From CAIKMD01 sp035277525 (GTDB lineage Bacteria; Pseudomonadota; Alphaproteobacteria; ATCC43930; CGMCC-115725): a DNA stretch of 64,000 bases. Numbering within the stretch: position 1 is the stretch's first letter; every line of letters begins with the position of its first letter. The stretch lies in the NCBI GenBank assembly GCA_035277525.1, contig DATEKH010000138.1:3258-67257 (forward strand), in the 5' to 3' direction. Of the stretch, positions 16,074-24,396 are shown one piece after another. The notes below the pieces were generated by a model. That model did no database searches. It was not told the DNA's origin and saw nothing but the letters and a program-made list of their open reading frames with translations. The position numbers and the translations under genes were made by a program.

Positions 16074-16745
16074 TCACCCTAGGATCGGCACGATCTCCGC
16101 CAGCAGCCAGCCCGGCAATTGGCGGACGAGCAGCGGGTTCGCTCCGCTCGAGCACAATACGCCGACTGCCGCTCCATCGAGATCGACGATCGGCGAGCCT
16201 GACATTCCGCCAGCGAAGGCTTGCGCTTTCTCTTCGATCCAGAGCGACCGGCCGGTGGCGCGCAAGCGGCAGTCGAACCATTGGCCGTCGAGGGCCAAGA
16301 GGCGGCCAGGACCTTTCCATTCGGCCGGATCGAGCATCGCTTCGCCCGAATCCGCACCCGGCTGCGTCGTCGGCTTGCGCTCCATGGGCAAGTCTGCGAC
16401 GCGCAGCGGCGTGCGCTGCGCGACGAGCGCGCCGTAATTGCCGGCTTCTGCGGGGAAGGCCTGCGCGTTCGGCGCGGCGAACACCGCGAGATCGGCGACC
16501 GGATCGACGCAGACGCATTCCGCCCACACATCGCATGTCCCGCCGAGCGGCCCAAGCAGGTTCTGAAAGGTGCGCTCCACGAGATAGGCGCCCGGATCCG
16601 CTGCCGGCAACCTCGGCAGGCAGTGGCTCGCGGTGATGACGAAGCGAGAGCGCAACCCGACGATGAAGCCGCGCCCGCCGCTGCTGTTCTGCACTACCGC
16701 GTCCGTCACCTTCGTTTCTCCCCACGCAAATTGGAGGTGCTGCAA
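16074..16745 (-). CDS. trypsin-like serine protease
   Basis: The product is 223 aa. The chymotrypsin-fold catalytic triad can be placed: His in FVITASHC (about residue 41), Asp in VADLAVF (about 86) and Ser in GGMSGSPIVDLDG (about 185). No signal peptide or membrane segment is seen at the N-terminus from ATG 16745, which is unusual for this fold; either the protease is cytoplasmic or the start is misplaced. Five Cys are present, including one next to the catalytic His. No PDZ domain, unlike DegP. It stands alone on its strand; substrate unknown. Confidence 0.7.
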   Translation of the reverse strand: MQHLQFAWGETKVTDAVVQNSSGGRGFIVGLRSRFVITASHCLPRLPAADPGAYLVERTFQNLLGPLGGTCDVWAECVCVDPVADLAVFAAPNAQAFPAEAGNYGALVAQRTPLRVADLPMERKPTTQPGADSGEAMLDPAEWKGPGRLLALDGQWFDCRLRATGRSLWIEEKAQAFAGGMSGSPIVDLDGAAVGVLCSSGANPLLVRQLPGWLLAEIVPILG

Positions 16746-16857
16746 ACGAGCCCATTAAGCCCGCTGGCGCGTCGGCGGCAAGGGATTGAAGGAACCGACC
16801 GGCGCTGCGCGGCGTTATACGAGGTTGGAGGTGCATCGTCACATTCAAACGCACGCC

Positions 16858-17358
16858 ATGGACGATACTGCCGCCCCGGAACCGGCTCTCACCACGGACC
16901 GATCGAACCCGCCGCCGCGCGGCGTGCCGCTCGCCGAGGTCTGGCGTTGGATCGCGCCGGGCGTCATCGGCATCGCGCTCGTTTTCGTATTCTTCTTCGG
17001 CTTGTGGTCGGCGAGCCGCGCAACCGATGGCGGCACGGAGGGTGTCGGCTTTGCCGCGGCGGGCCTCGCATTGATCGCCCTTGGCTGGATGCTGAAAGCT
17101 CAGTTCGATGGCGGCCCGCCCGCGCTGCTGGTCTCGGACGGAGCCAGCCTCGTCGTTCTTGCCGGCGTGCTGACGGCGCTTGGTATCGGCGGTCTCGTGC
17201 TTGCGGCGCGCGGCCAAGGCGTGACCTTGCCGAGCGCGGGCTACGGCATGTTTCTCGTGAGCATCGCCGCGATTTTCTACAATCTCCGGCACTATTTCGA
17301 TTGCCGCGACCGCTCGCGCGCGGCGCGTGACGAGGACGAGACCGAGCCGCATGCCTGA
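16858..17358 (+). CDS. hypothetical membrane protein
   Basis: The product is 166 aa from ATG 16858. About four hydrophobic segments lie at roughly residues 29-50, 59-74, 91-115 and 123-140, followed by a charged tail (RDRSRAARDEDETEPHA). A GTG at 16831 has GAGG 6 nt before it and gives nine extra residues; the ATG lacks a good ribosome-binding site, so the GTG may be the true start. I recognise no family. It stands alone between the protease gene (opposite strand) and the proline-rich secreted protein. Confidence 0.5.
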   Translation: MDDTAAPEPALTTDRSNPPPRGVPLAEVWRWIAPGVIGIALVFVFFFGLWSASRATDGGTEGVGFAAAGLALIALGWMLKAQFDGGPPALLVSDGASLVVLAGVLTALGIGGLVLAARGQGVTLPSAGYGMFLVSIAAIFYNLRHYFDCRDRSRAARDEDETEPHA

Positions 17359-17566
17359 ATTCGTGGAGGCGAATGCAACCCGGCGCTGGCGGCACGATTT
17401 ATCCACAGGCTCGGCGACTTGGAATTTTCTCGGGGCGGTAATGGTTAATTTCTGCTAAGAAAGGTCCAGGCTATTGACGCGGCGCAGAAATCTCGATGCG
17501 CCGGGTGGTCATCCGATCAAGGCATGCCGGCGCTCAACCGGCGTCGAATTCGGGGAGTTGTAGCCC

Positions 17567-18751
17567 ATGGCTGACGCGACTTTCGACCACGCATCGACCC
17601 ATCGCCGAGCAATTCAAATTGCCGCGCTCGCCGCTCTCGCCGGCGGCTTGGCGCTCGCCTCGCCCGCCTGCGCCGATCCTCTGGCCGCGGGCGGTGCCGC
17701 GGTTGCCGGCACGGCGGCAATGGCGCCGCCGCGAGGAAGTACGACGATCGTGCCGGGCTCGGTCGACCGCGAGCAATCGCCCGATATCGTCTCGCAACCC
17801 GCAGCGCCCGCCGGCCCGCCGCTGCGCGAAGCGCGGCCCGAAGCTCATGCGCCCACCCCCGCACAGTTGACGCTAGGCGTACCGCTGCGCTGCGACGATC
17901 CGGCGGGATTTTTCCCGCATGTCGCCGCTTGCAAGCTGGCTTGGCGCGCGATCACGCCGATCGTGCCCGCGGTCATCGAGCCCGAGGCGCAGCCCCGCGC
18001 GCGGACTGCAACCGTGACTGCTCCAGCGCCGCAGCCGGTGAGCGCGCCGCCGCAAGCGCCGGTGCCCGCAAAACCCGCGCCGCAGAAGCTTGCCACGGCA
18101 GAGCCGGACGTCCATCTCACGCCGCCGAAGAGGGCAAGCGCCGCACCTGAAAAGGCGCCACCGCCGCCGCAACCCGAGCGCTCCATGACGGTCGCGTTGC
18201 CGGCCGCCGCTTCGCCGCCGGCGCCGCCGCCCACACCCGCGCCGCCGCGGCAAGACCTCGCGGCGGTGGTCGGCGATCTTCCGCAAAAGCCGGATCGCCC
18301 GGCCGGGAACGGATCGGATGTCGCCTGGTCTGCGCCGCGCGCGGGCAATGCTGGCGCGGTGCTGACCGCGCAGTCGCGGCAGGCTTCGAGCGAAGGCGGC
18401 GCCGTCGCAATGGTCGAGGCCGCGTGCAACATGCGCGACAAGCAATTCTCGCTGCGTGCCGCGCTGGTCGATACGACCGGCGCGGCGATCATGCCGCTGA
18501 CCGAGCGCATGCAGATCGGTGACGCCGAGATGCGGCCCACCTATTTCCACACCGAGCTTTCCTTCAACAAGCTCGTGCTCACGCGCGGCTATGGCGGCGC
18601 GACGCTGTCGGAGGAGTCCGCCAATACGCTGCTCGCGGCCAAGCAGGCGCTTTACGAGATCAAAACCCGTGAAGGCACGGTCGTGATCAAGATCGCGGCG
18701 ACGGACGGCAATCTCCGCACGGTGCTGCAGGCCTGCCAAAGCCACGACTGA
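17567..18751 (+). CDS. proline-rich secreted protein of unknown function
   Basis: The product is 394 aa. A signal sequence with a long n-region (cleavage about residue 36, SPACA-DP) is followed by an Ala/Pro-rich, low-complexity linker (about residues 130-245) and a compact C-terminal domain (about 275-394) containing EAACNMRDKQFSLRAALVD and IKIAATDGNLRTVLQACQ. Two Cys in the middle (LRCDDP, VAACKLAW) and two in the C-terminal domain could form disulphides. I do not recognise the domain. The Pro-rich linker suggests a periplasmic protein spanning peptidoglycan. Confidence 0.55.
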   Translation: MADATFDHASTHRRAIQIAALAALAGGLALASPACADPLAAGGAAVAGTAAMAPPRGSTTIVPGSVDREQSPDIVSQPAAPAGPPLREARPEAHAPTPAQLTLGVPLRCDDPAGFFPHVAACKLAWRAITPIVPAVIEPEAQPRARTATVTAPAPQPVSAPPQAPVPAKPAPQKLATAEPDVHLTPPKRASAAPEKAPPPPQPERSMTVALPAAASPPAPPPTPAPPRQDLAAVVGDLPQKPDRPAGNGSDVAWSAPRAGNAGAVLTAQSRQASSEGGAVAMVEAACNMRDKQFSLRAALVDTTGAAIMPLTERMQIGDAEMRPTYFHTELSFNKLVLTRGYGGATLSEESANTLLAAKQALYEIKTREGTVVIKIAATDGNLRTVLQACQSHD

Positions 18752-18776
18752 TCGGCTTGGGCGCCGCCGCGACCGC

Positions 18777-19259
18777 TCAGCCGCGCCGCCAGATATCGCC
18801 GGGCCGCGCGGTGGCGAGCCACCGGGCGCAGCCGGGCGCGGCGGCATCGCTCTCCTCCGGCGCCCAGGCCGCCATCTCCTTGTCCGTCTCCGCGACATAA
18901 GGGCCGGGCTTCACCTCGAGTGCGACGCTGCCAGGCGCCGCAAAGACGAAGCTGTGCCAGGTTCCCCCGGGTATCTCGACGAGATTTCCGAGGCCGGCGT
19001 CGAGGCGATGGCGCTGCACGACCGCGCCGCTCTCATCGAACAGGAGCACATCGATGCGGCCGCGCAAGGCGGCGAAGAGCTCCCACCGCGGCACGGCGTG
19101 ACGATGCGGCCTGATATAGCTTCCAGGCTCGCCCGCATTGAGGAAACGCTGAATCGGGTCCGCGAGCGAGGAATGCAGATTGAGATTGAGGCGGCGGCGC
19201 GGCGCGGCGGCGGCGCGCGCGACGAATGCATCGATCGCTGCTGCATCGAGAAACATCAT
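18777..19259 (-). CDS. WbuC family cupin-fold metalloprotein
   Basis: The product is 160 aa, the family length. It shows RRRLNLNLHSSLADPIQRFLNAGEPGSYIRPHRH (metal-binding HRH about residue 53 within it), the turn AALRGRIDVLLFDESG, and IPGGTWHSFV, the cupin motif 2 His. WbuC proteins are found in O-antigen and other loci; the reaction is unknown. The ATG at 19259 (with a second ATG after it) has GGA upstream. The frame is open further upstream across the flagellar-like gene, but that portion is not credible. Confidence 0.75.
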   Translation of the reverse strand: MMFLDAAAIDAFVARAAAAPRRRLNLNLHSSLADPIQRFLNAGEPGSYIRPHRHAVPRWELFAALRGRIDVLLFDESGAVVQRHRLDAGLGNLVEIPGGTWHSFVFAAPGSVALEVKPGPYVAETDKEMAAWAPEESDAAAPGCARWLATARPGDIWRRG

Positions 19260-19339
19260 CGCTCCGTCCGCCGCAAACGCTTTCAGCGAAGATAGGGCGG
19301 ATCGGTGCGTTTCTTCAACGCTGGAGGCGAGGGCTCGAG

Positions 19340-19636
19340 CTAGACGGCTTGGAGCAGGTCGTGCGTCATCTGGTTCGACGCGTTCACGACCTTGGCCGCA
19401 GCGGCATAGGCGGTCTTGGCGAGAATGAGATTGACGAACTCGCTGCCGATATCGACGCTCGCCTGCGCCGAAGCGATGATGGGCCCAACCGCGACGCCGG
19501 GATTCATCGGAATCAAAATCGCCTGCTGCGGCCGATAGCCGGGCGTCTCGGCGTTTGCGACATTGTTCGCGATCACGCCGAGATTGACCTGCTGCGCCTG
19601 CAGCGCCGAAGCCGCGATGCTCAAAGCATCCATCAT
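19340..19636 (-). CDS. miniature flagellar rod/hook-family protein
   Basis: The product is 98 aa. The N-terminus has the flagellar axial-protein signature (SALQAQQVNLGVIANNVANA, then ETPGYRP), and the C-terminus has the matching helix EFVNLILAKTAYAAAAKVV plus NASNQMTHDLL. The central domain found in FlgB, FlgC, FlgF or FlgG is nearly absent (only ~30 residues). Short rod-like proteins of this size are seen in some alphaproteobacteria and are annotated simply as flagellar basal-body proteins. GGGAGGGG precedes the ATG. No other flagellar gene is in the window. Confidence 0.7.
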   Translation of the reverse strand: MMDALSIAASALQAQQVNLGVIANNVANAETPGYRPQQAILIPMNPGVAVGPIIASAQASVDIGSEFVNLILAKTAYAAAAKVVNASNQMTHDLLQAV

Positions 19637-19910
19637 GCGATCGCCCCTCCCTTACCTCGGGCGATGCCGCCATGAGACATCGATCTCTTTGAAGAGAGCA
19701 TGAAGAATCGCCGCAATTTGCCTTGCATTTGAGCGATCGGGCCGCCGCGCACGATGCGCGCATTTGTCGAGAAACCGCGCCGAGATCCCAACAAATCACC
19801 GGCGATAAAGATGGGGCCTGCCCGACGCCTCGCCTATCGTGAGCGCGCCGGCCGCGGATCGAATGCCGCGTTCAACGGACCAGCGTGCCGGCAAGGTGGC
19901 GGAGATCGTG

Positions 19911-20615
19911 ATGCAGATTATCGGCATAGCCTCGCAGAAAGGCGGCTCGGGAAAGACGACATTGGCGGGCCATCTCGCGGTCGAGGCGGAGAATGCGGGG
20001 GCCGGTCCGGTCGCGCTCATCGACACCGACCCGCAAGGCAGCCTCTCCGAATGGTGGAACGCGCGCCAGACGGAAACCCCGCGCTTCGCGCGCACCGATC
20101 CACGCCGTCTCAACGAAGGCATCGAGCGGCTGCGCGCGCTCGGCATCAAGCTCTTGATCATCGACACGCCGCCCGCAATCGAAGCGACGATCGGCGACGT
20201 GATCGGCCTCAGCGATCTCGTGCTTATCCCGGTGCGCCCGAGCCCGCATGACCTGCGCGCCGTGGGCGCGACGGTCGACATCATCGAAAAGCTCGGCAAA
20301 CCGCTGGTCTTCATTATCAACGACGCGATGCCGCGCGCGCGGATCACCACCGAAGCAGCGATTGCGCTCTCGCAGCACGGCACGCTCGCACCGGTCATCC
20401 TGCATCACCGCACCGGGTTCGCGGCGAGCATGATCGACGGCCGCACCGTCGGCGAAGTTCGCGGCGAGGATCGCAGCGCCGAGGAGATCGTGCTGCTCTG
20501 GCAATATGTCAGCGGCCGCTTGAGAGGCGAGGGTAGGACCCCGTTCTCGACGGCGCTCGCAGCGCCGCCGCCGAAACCCGAGACGCCGCCGGCCCAGCGG
20601 CGGGTGGCGTCGTGA
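19911..20615 (+). CDS. ParA/MinD-type partitioning ATPase
   Basis: The product is 234 aa. The deviant Walker A motif KGGSGKTTL (residues 10-18) includes the signature Lys; LIDTDPQGS and LLIIDTPP supply the switch and Walker B regions. ATG 19911 gives the canonical MQIIGIASQKGG start with GGAG upstream. The lack of an N-terminal helix-turn-helix matches small chromosomal or type Ib ParAs. The C-terminal ~25 residues are Pro-rich. It overlaps the next gene by 4 bp (GTGA). No parB with a classical HTH domain is present. Likely positions a protein complex or DNA on the nucleoid. Confidence 0.85.
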   Translation: MQIIGIASQKGGSGKTTLAGHLAVEAENAGAGPVALIDTDPQGSLSEWWNARQTETPRFARTDPRRLNEGIERLRALGIKLLIIDTPPAIEATIGDVIGLSDLVLIPVRPSPHDLRAVGATVDIIEKLGKPLVFIINDAMPRARITTEAAIALSQHGTLAPVILHHRTGFAASMIDGRTVGEVRGEDRSAEEIVLLWQYVSGRLRGEGRTPFSTALAAPPPKPETPPAQRRVAS

Positions 20616-21019
20616 ATCGCGGCGACGCCGCTTCGCTGACCGCCGGGCTGCTCGTTGCCAAAGGCCATGCGAGCCCCAGTCGGCGCGCGCCGCGGCTCGG
20701 CGACCGCATCGCGCTCGGCGCGCTTTATGGCGCGGCACCCGCGCCTTCCACGCCGCCGCAAGAGTTTCGGCCGATGCCGAGCGCACCGCTCAAAACCCGT
20801 GAGCCGGCCAGGCTCTTCTTGCGCCTCGATGAAGGGCGGCAGCATCGGCTGCGGCTGGCCGCCGCCCATCTCGGCAAGTCCACCGATTCCGTGCTGCAGG
20901 CCGCGCTCGATCATTATCTCACCCGCGTGATGCCGAGCCTTCTCGGCGAGCGTTGTCCTTGCATCGAGGGCACCGAAGGCGCGGGCGAGGCGTGCCGCGA
21001 TGAAAGCGACACGCAATGA
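20612..21019 (+). CDS. small protein with ribbon-helix-helix-like C-terminal segment, ParA-linked
   Basis: The product is 135 aa from a GTG that overlaps the parA stop. The first ~65 residues look disordered (Pro/Arg/Ala). Residues ~66-106 (RLFLRLDEGRQHRLRLAAAHL, then GKSTDSVLQAALDHYL) read as a beta strand plus two helices, the layout of CopG/ParG ribbon-helix-helix proteins. In type Ib partition modules such a small protein replaces ParB and activates the ParA ATPase through a flexible tail. The C-terminus has three Cys and acidic residues. Overlaps the downstream gene by 4 bp. The RHH call is by eye. Confidence 0.55.
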   Translation: MNRGDAASLTAGLLVAKGHASPSRRAPRLGDRIALGALYGAAPAPSTPPQEFRPMPSAPLKTREPARLFLRLDEGRQHRLRLAAAHLGKSTDSVLQAALDHYLTRVMPSLLGERCPCIEGTEGAGEACRDESDTQ

Positions 21020-21936
21020 CAGCCGATCCGCCGCGACCGCAACGCGGCGCCGCGCAAACCGAGGCGGCGTCGCTTTCCATGGTGAAGATCCGTCGCGCGC
21101 GGCGCAGCTCCGGCACGAGCGGCGTGGCGGGCGATGCTCCACCTCCGCCCGCGGCCGAAGCGGCCAAGCCGGCGAAGGCGCCGGCGCCGATCGCGGCACT
21201 TCCCCCACCGGCGCCGGTTTCGCTTCTGCCCCCGCCGACGCCAGCCAACCGGGCACCGCAAGCCGCACCGCCGAAGCGCGAAGGCCCGCCGGCCCCACTG
21301 CCGGCAATATCGTCGCCGCCGATCAGCCCCGCGCCGAGACCCGCAGTCGCCGTTCCCCCGCCGCTGCCCTTGCCAAAGCCCCACGCGGTACCGCAAAGCG
21401 CGGCGCCGCACGCGCCGGTTTCAGCGCCGGTCATCGCCTTGGCGCCCAAAGCCGCCGCGCCGACGCCTGCGAAACAGATCGATCCAGTGCGGCCCACGCC
21501 TCAGCCGCCGGCTGCGGGGCACATGTTGCGGCCGCATGACAACGCGGAGCTGGTGGCGTATTGGAACGAACTGCGCGGCGGCAAGGCCTTGCCGCCCTTC
21601 GCGCTGCTCGATCGCGAGCGCGTCTCCGCCTCGTGGCCGGACAGTCTGACCGTGAGCTACGCCGAAAGCAACGCGGCGATGCCGTACATCAAGCGGCTGA
21701 GCAAGCCCACGGGCGAGATCGAGTATTCGCCCATGGTGACGGATTGGATCCTCTCTTGCGCGCGCGAGGTCGCCCGCCGCGGCCAGGCGATGGAAGACCT
21801 GCAGGAATTCCCGTCATCGGCCGGGCTCGCCGATTATCATCTGTTGCTTCTGCCCTTCGCGACGCCGCAAAGCCGAAGCACGCATGTGGTTTGCCATCTG
21901 AGCCGCCAGTCGCGCGAGCGCGCGGCGCGCGGCTGA
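21016..21936 (+). CDS. Pro-rich linker protein with C-terminal PAS_5-like domain
   Basis: The product is 306 aa. Residues ~1-25 are charged, ~38-165 are a Pro/Ala-rich low-complexity stretch, and ~175-306 form a compact domain beginning ELVAYWNELRGGKALPPF and including YIKRLSKPTGEIEYSPMVTDW and DYHLLLLPFA. That start (AYW..LRGG..LP) is typical of PAS_5 (alphaproteobacterial PAS) proteins. As third gene of a tightly overlapping operon after parA and the RHH-like gene, it is the best candidate cargo or cargo adaptor of the ParA system. Function inferred from context only. Confidence 0.55.
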   Translation: MTADPPRPQRGAAQTEAASLSMVKIRRARRSSGTSGVAGDAPPPPAAEAAKPAKAPAPIAALPPPAPVSLLPPPTPANRAPQAAPPKREGPPAPLPAISSPPISPAPRPAVAVPPPLPLPKPHAVPQSAAPHAPVSAPVIALAPKAAAPTPAKQIDPVRPTPQPPAAGHMLRPHDNAELVAYWNELRGGKALPPFALLDRERVSASWPDSLTVSYAESNAAMPYIKRLSKPTGEIEYSPMVTDWILSCAREVARRGQAMEDLQEFPSSAGLADYHLLLLPFATPQSRSTHVVCHLSRQSRERAARG

Positions 21937-21946
21937 TCGCGATCTT

Positions 21947-22855
21947 CTAATCGGCGCGCACGCGCTCGACCGTGATCCCCTGGCGCTCGAGCGCCGCTTG
22001 CACGCTGTCGGGGCCCGCGAGATGAGCGGCGCCGACGGCGATGAAAGTCACGCCCGAGCCCTGCAGCATCTTCGCGATCACCCCGGCCCAGGCAAGATTG
22101 CGGTTGACCAGAATGGTGCGATAGAGCTGCGGAAAAGGCTGCTTCACCTCGTCGACCATGATGCGCGCGATGCCCGCGTCATCGCCTTTCTGCCAGGCAT
22201 CGACCACCGCGTCGAGCTGGCTCGCGCCTTTGGAAAAATCCTGCAGCGTGTTGCGCAGCAGATCGACCTCGAGCGGCGTGCTCATATTCGAGAAGAAATG
22301 CATCTGCTGGGCGAAGGTTTCGAAGCCGTGCACGGGCTTGTTGACGAGGGATTCGTCGTGCAGCAGCTGCTGTTCGACGCCGCGATCGGGATCATAGCCC
22401 GCATGCGCGACGATCGCGCCTTCGAGCGCCACCGAGACGAACCAAGGCCGCATCGGCTCGAACACCTTCTCGCCCTGCGCGATGCCGAGCGATTTCGCCG
22501 CCGCGTCGAGGCGGGCGAGATCCGGCGGCGCCAATTTGGTCGAGAGCGGATGCTGCGGATCGTAGCCGAGCTGGGCGGCGAGCTTTTGCGCCTCGGCCTG
22601 GTCGTCCGGATCGGGGACTTCGAGCCAGAGCTCCTGGCTCGCCATCAACGCTTTCTCGATCGCGGGCGATCCCCAGGCCTGATGCGGCTTCAGGAGATGG
22701 ATCGTGCCGAAGAGATAGACCGTCGCATGCGAGCCCTTCGCCACCCAAAGGGCGGGCTCGGCCGAGCTTGGCGCCGCCAGCGAGAGCAGCGCAAATCCCG
22801 CCAGCACCGCCGCAGCGGCGAGCGCGCGGGCCGTCAACGCGATGCGTCGGATCAT
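21947..22855 (-). CDS. TraB/GumN family protein
   Basis: The product is 302 aa. The signal peptide ends about residue 32 (SSAEPALW). The family motifs are clear: an N-terminal GTIHLL (GxxH) and a C-terminal AVGAAHLAGPDSV (GxxH), with GYDPDRGVEQQLLHD and FETFAQQM between. TraB/GumN proteins are thought to be periplasmic hydrolases or proteases, with the two GxxH motifs forming the active site; the substrate is unknown. Converges with the ParA operon, leaving 10 bp between stops. Confidence 0.82.
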   Translation of the reverse strand: MIRRIALTARALAAAAVLAGFALLSLAAPSSAEPALWVAKGSHATVYLFGTIHLLKPHQAWGSPAIEKALMASQELWLEVPDPDDQAEAQKLAAQLGYDPQHPLSTKLAPPDLARLDAAAKSLGIAQGEKVFEPMRPWFVSVALEGAIVAHAGYDPDRGVEQQLLHDESLVNKPVHGFETFAQQMHFFSNMSTPLEVDLLRNTLQDFSKGASQLDAVVDAWQKGDDAGIARIMVDEVKQPFPQLYRTILVNRNLAWAGVIAKMLQGSGVTFIAVGAAHLAGPDSVQAALERQGITVERVRAD

Positions 22856-22985
22856 GTCACCTCACCTCATTCCAAGGGACAAAGCCGGTCGCGGCCAATC
22901 TGGCGCGTTTATGGCTTCCAAAAGGTTAACGCCGCGGCGCGACGGCACGCGCGGCGTGCCCGGCCGCGGCCGGACGCTTTCCCGG

Positions 22986-23561
22986 CTAGTTCGGGGTGAA
23001 GATGGTGCGGAACTTCGATTCGAAGCTGTTGGAGGTCGGCGCCGCGCGCTGTGCCGCCGGCGAATCGAACGCCCAAGGCGTCTCCGGCTGGCGCCATAGA
23101 TAGAAGATCGCGCACCACAGGAAGACCATCGCCACGGCCGCCCAGCTCTGCCACGAAACGCGGCGGAAGGCGGCCCATGCCGCGGAGAAGCCAAGCTTCG
23201 GCTTCGGCGCAGCGGTGTGCAGCGGCCGCTCGCGCTTGAGCTCTTCGGCGGCACGGTCGATGCGCAGATTGCGCTGCGCTGCGGCGCGGGAACGCGAGCG
23301 CGCAGCGGGAACGGTCTTGCGCGCGTCGTCGGGCATCGCGCGATAGACCCGGACCTCCTTGAAGTGGCCGTCCTCGGTCTGGAGCACGGCGATCACTTGA
23401 ACGCCCTGACGCCCCTGCCCGCTTTTCAGAAGCGCATTCGCGAGATTGATCGCGATCTGCTTGTCGTCGGCGACGGTATCGAGCAGCCAGCGCTCGCCGA
23501 CGCGGCGCTGCACCTCGAAATTGCGCGTGCGATTGGCGGCGATGCGATCGAATTGCGTCAT
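22986..23561 (-). CDS. hypothetical membrane-anchored protein
   Basis: The product is 191 aa from ATG 23561. The N-terminal ~75 residues (FDRIAANRTRNFEVQRRVG, AINLANALLKSGQGRQGVQV) look like a small globular domain. A basic stretch (about 90-125) precedes a single membrane segment (about 143-160, SWAAVAMVFLWCAIFYLW) and an ~30-residue periplasmic tail. I do not recognise a family. ATG lies 2 bp after the stop of the upstream PAS gene, so the two are co-translated. Confidence 0.55.
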   Translation of the reverse strand: MTQFDRIAANRTRNFEVQRRVGERWLLDTVADDKQIAINLANALLKSGQGRQGVQVIAVLQTEDGHFKEVRVYRAMPDDARKTVPAARSRSRAAAQRNLRIDRAAEELKRERPLHTAAPKPKLGFSAAWAAFRRVSWQSWAAVAMVFLWCAIFYLWRQPETPWAFDSPAAQRAAPTSNSFESKFRTIFTPN

Positions 23562-23563
23562 GG

Positions 23564-24034
23564 TCAGCTCACCGGGCGCCAATTGGCCGCGCCGAGAATC
23601 CCGGCGATCCGGCCGCGCTCATCGGCAAGCGGCGCCATGACGCTGCGGTAGAGGACCGAGACTCCGTTATTCGAGGCGACGCCGCCGCGTGTCACCGGCA
23701 CGCCGCGCTCGACGATCTCGGGCCAGCAGCGCCCGACAAGACCGAGGACCGAGTGCTCCGGGCAGGCGGCGACCAGCGCCGCGCTGCGACCGGGCCAGTC
23801 GGCGATGCGCAGCGCCTCGCCGATATAGGCAAAGCGCGGTCCGGCCTGATGCAGCAAATCGATCCTGAACATATGGACCGCGTCCTCGCCGCCATCGGCT
23901 TCGCCGACCGCGCCGAGCCGCGGCACCAGATCGCCGGCGCAGGCCTGCCGCCACAGTTCGAGCACGCGCAAGACCAAGCGTTTTTCGCGGATCGGAGCGG
24001 GCACATGCACGGCGAGCGGAGCAACGGGGCTCAT
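23564..24034 (-). CDS. PAS_5-like single-domain protein
   Basis: The product is 156 aa. It contains VLRVLELWRQACAGDLVPRL, VHMFRIDL, FAYIGEALRIADW and SNNGVSVLYRSVMAPLADE, the pattern of the alphaproteobacterial PAS_5 family: a lone PAS domain of ~140-170 aa, usually of unknown ligand. It is co-directional with and 2 bp from the hypothetical membrane protein. The C-terminal part of the protein encoded at 21016-21936 has a related start, so two PAS_5-like genes lie within 3 kb. Confidence 0.6.
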   Translation of the reverse strand: MSPVAPLAVHVPAPIREKRLVLRVLELWRQACAGDLVPRLGAVGEADGGEDAVHMFRIDLLHQAGPRFAYIGEALRIADWPGRSAALVAACPEHSVLGLVGRCWPEIVERGVPVTRGGVASNNGVSVLYRSVMAPLADERGRIAGILGAANWRPVS

Positions 24035-24396
24035 CGAACGATGCCTTTGCTGACCAAGGCGCGACAAGCTCCTTGGCTTTCCCGGGGGCGCGGCCGCGTT
24101 TGGCGGCATCGCGCGCCCGTGATGCCTGCAATCTTTATTGAATGTCGTTAAAAAGTGGTTGCCGGTGCGCAAATTGCCGCGGCGCAGCAGCGCCATGGCA
24201 GAGTGCCGGCGCGCAATGAGTGCGTGCGTGCACGCCCGCGCCACGGCAGCCAACCAAAAATCCGACGAGGGAAGCCGCCTCGCGCATCCTCCCTGTGCGT
24301 GACGCGCGCAAACCCGCCCGAATTGCGCCATCCTCACGGCGGGTTTAGTTTAGCGCCGTGCCTCGGCCGGCGAGCGAGCGCGAAGGAGGAAACGGG
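24035..24396. other. 362-bp intergenic region, divergent promoters expected
   Basis: No gene is supported here. The region separates the minus-strand PAS gene from the plus-strand nitrile-hydratase-like operon, so both promoters should lie in it. The only notable feature is an AT-rich patch at about 24128-24162. No convincing -35/-10 pair, terminator or repeat could be assigned. Confidence 0.5.
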
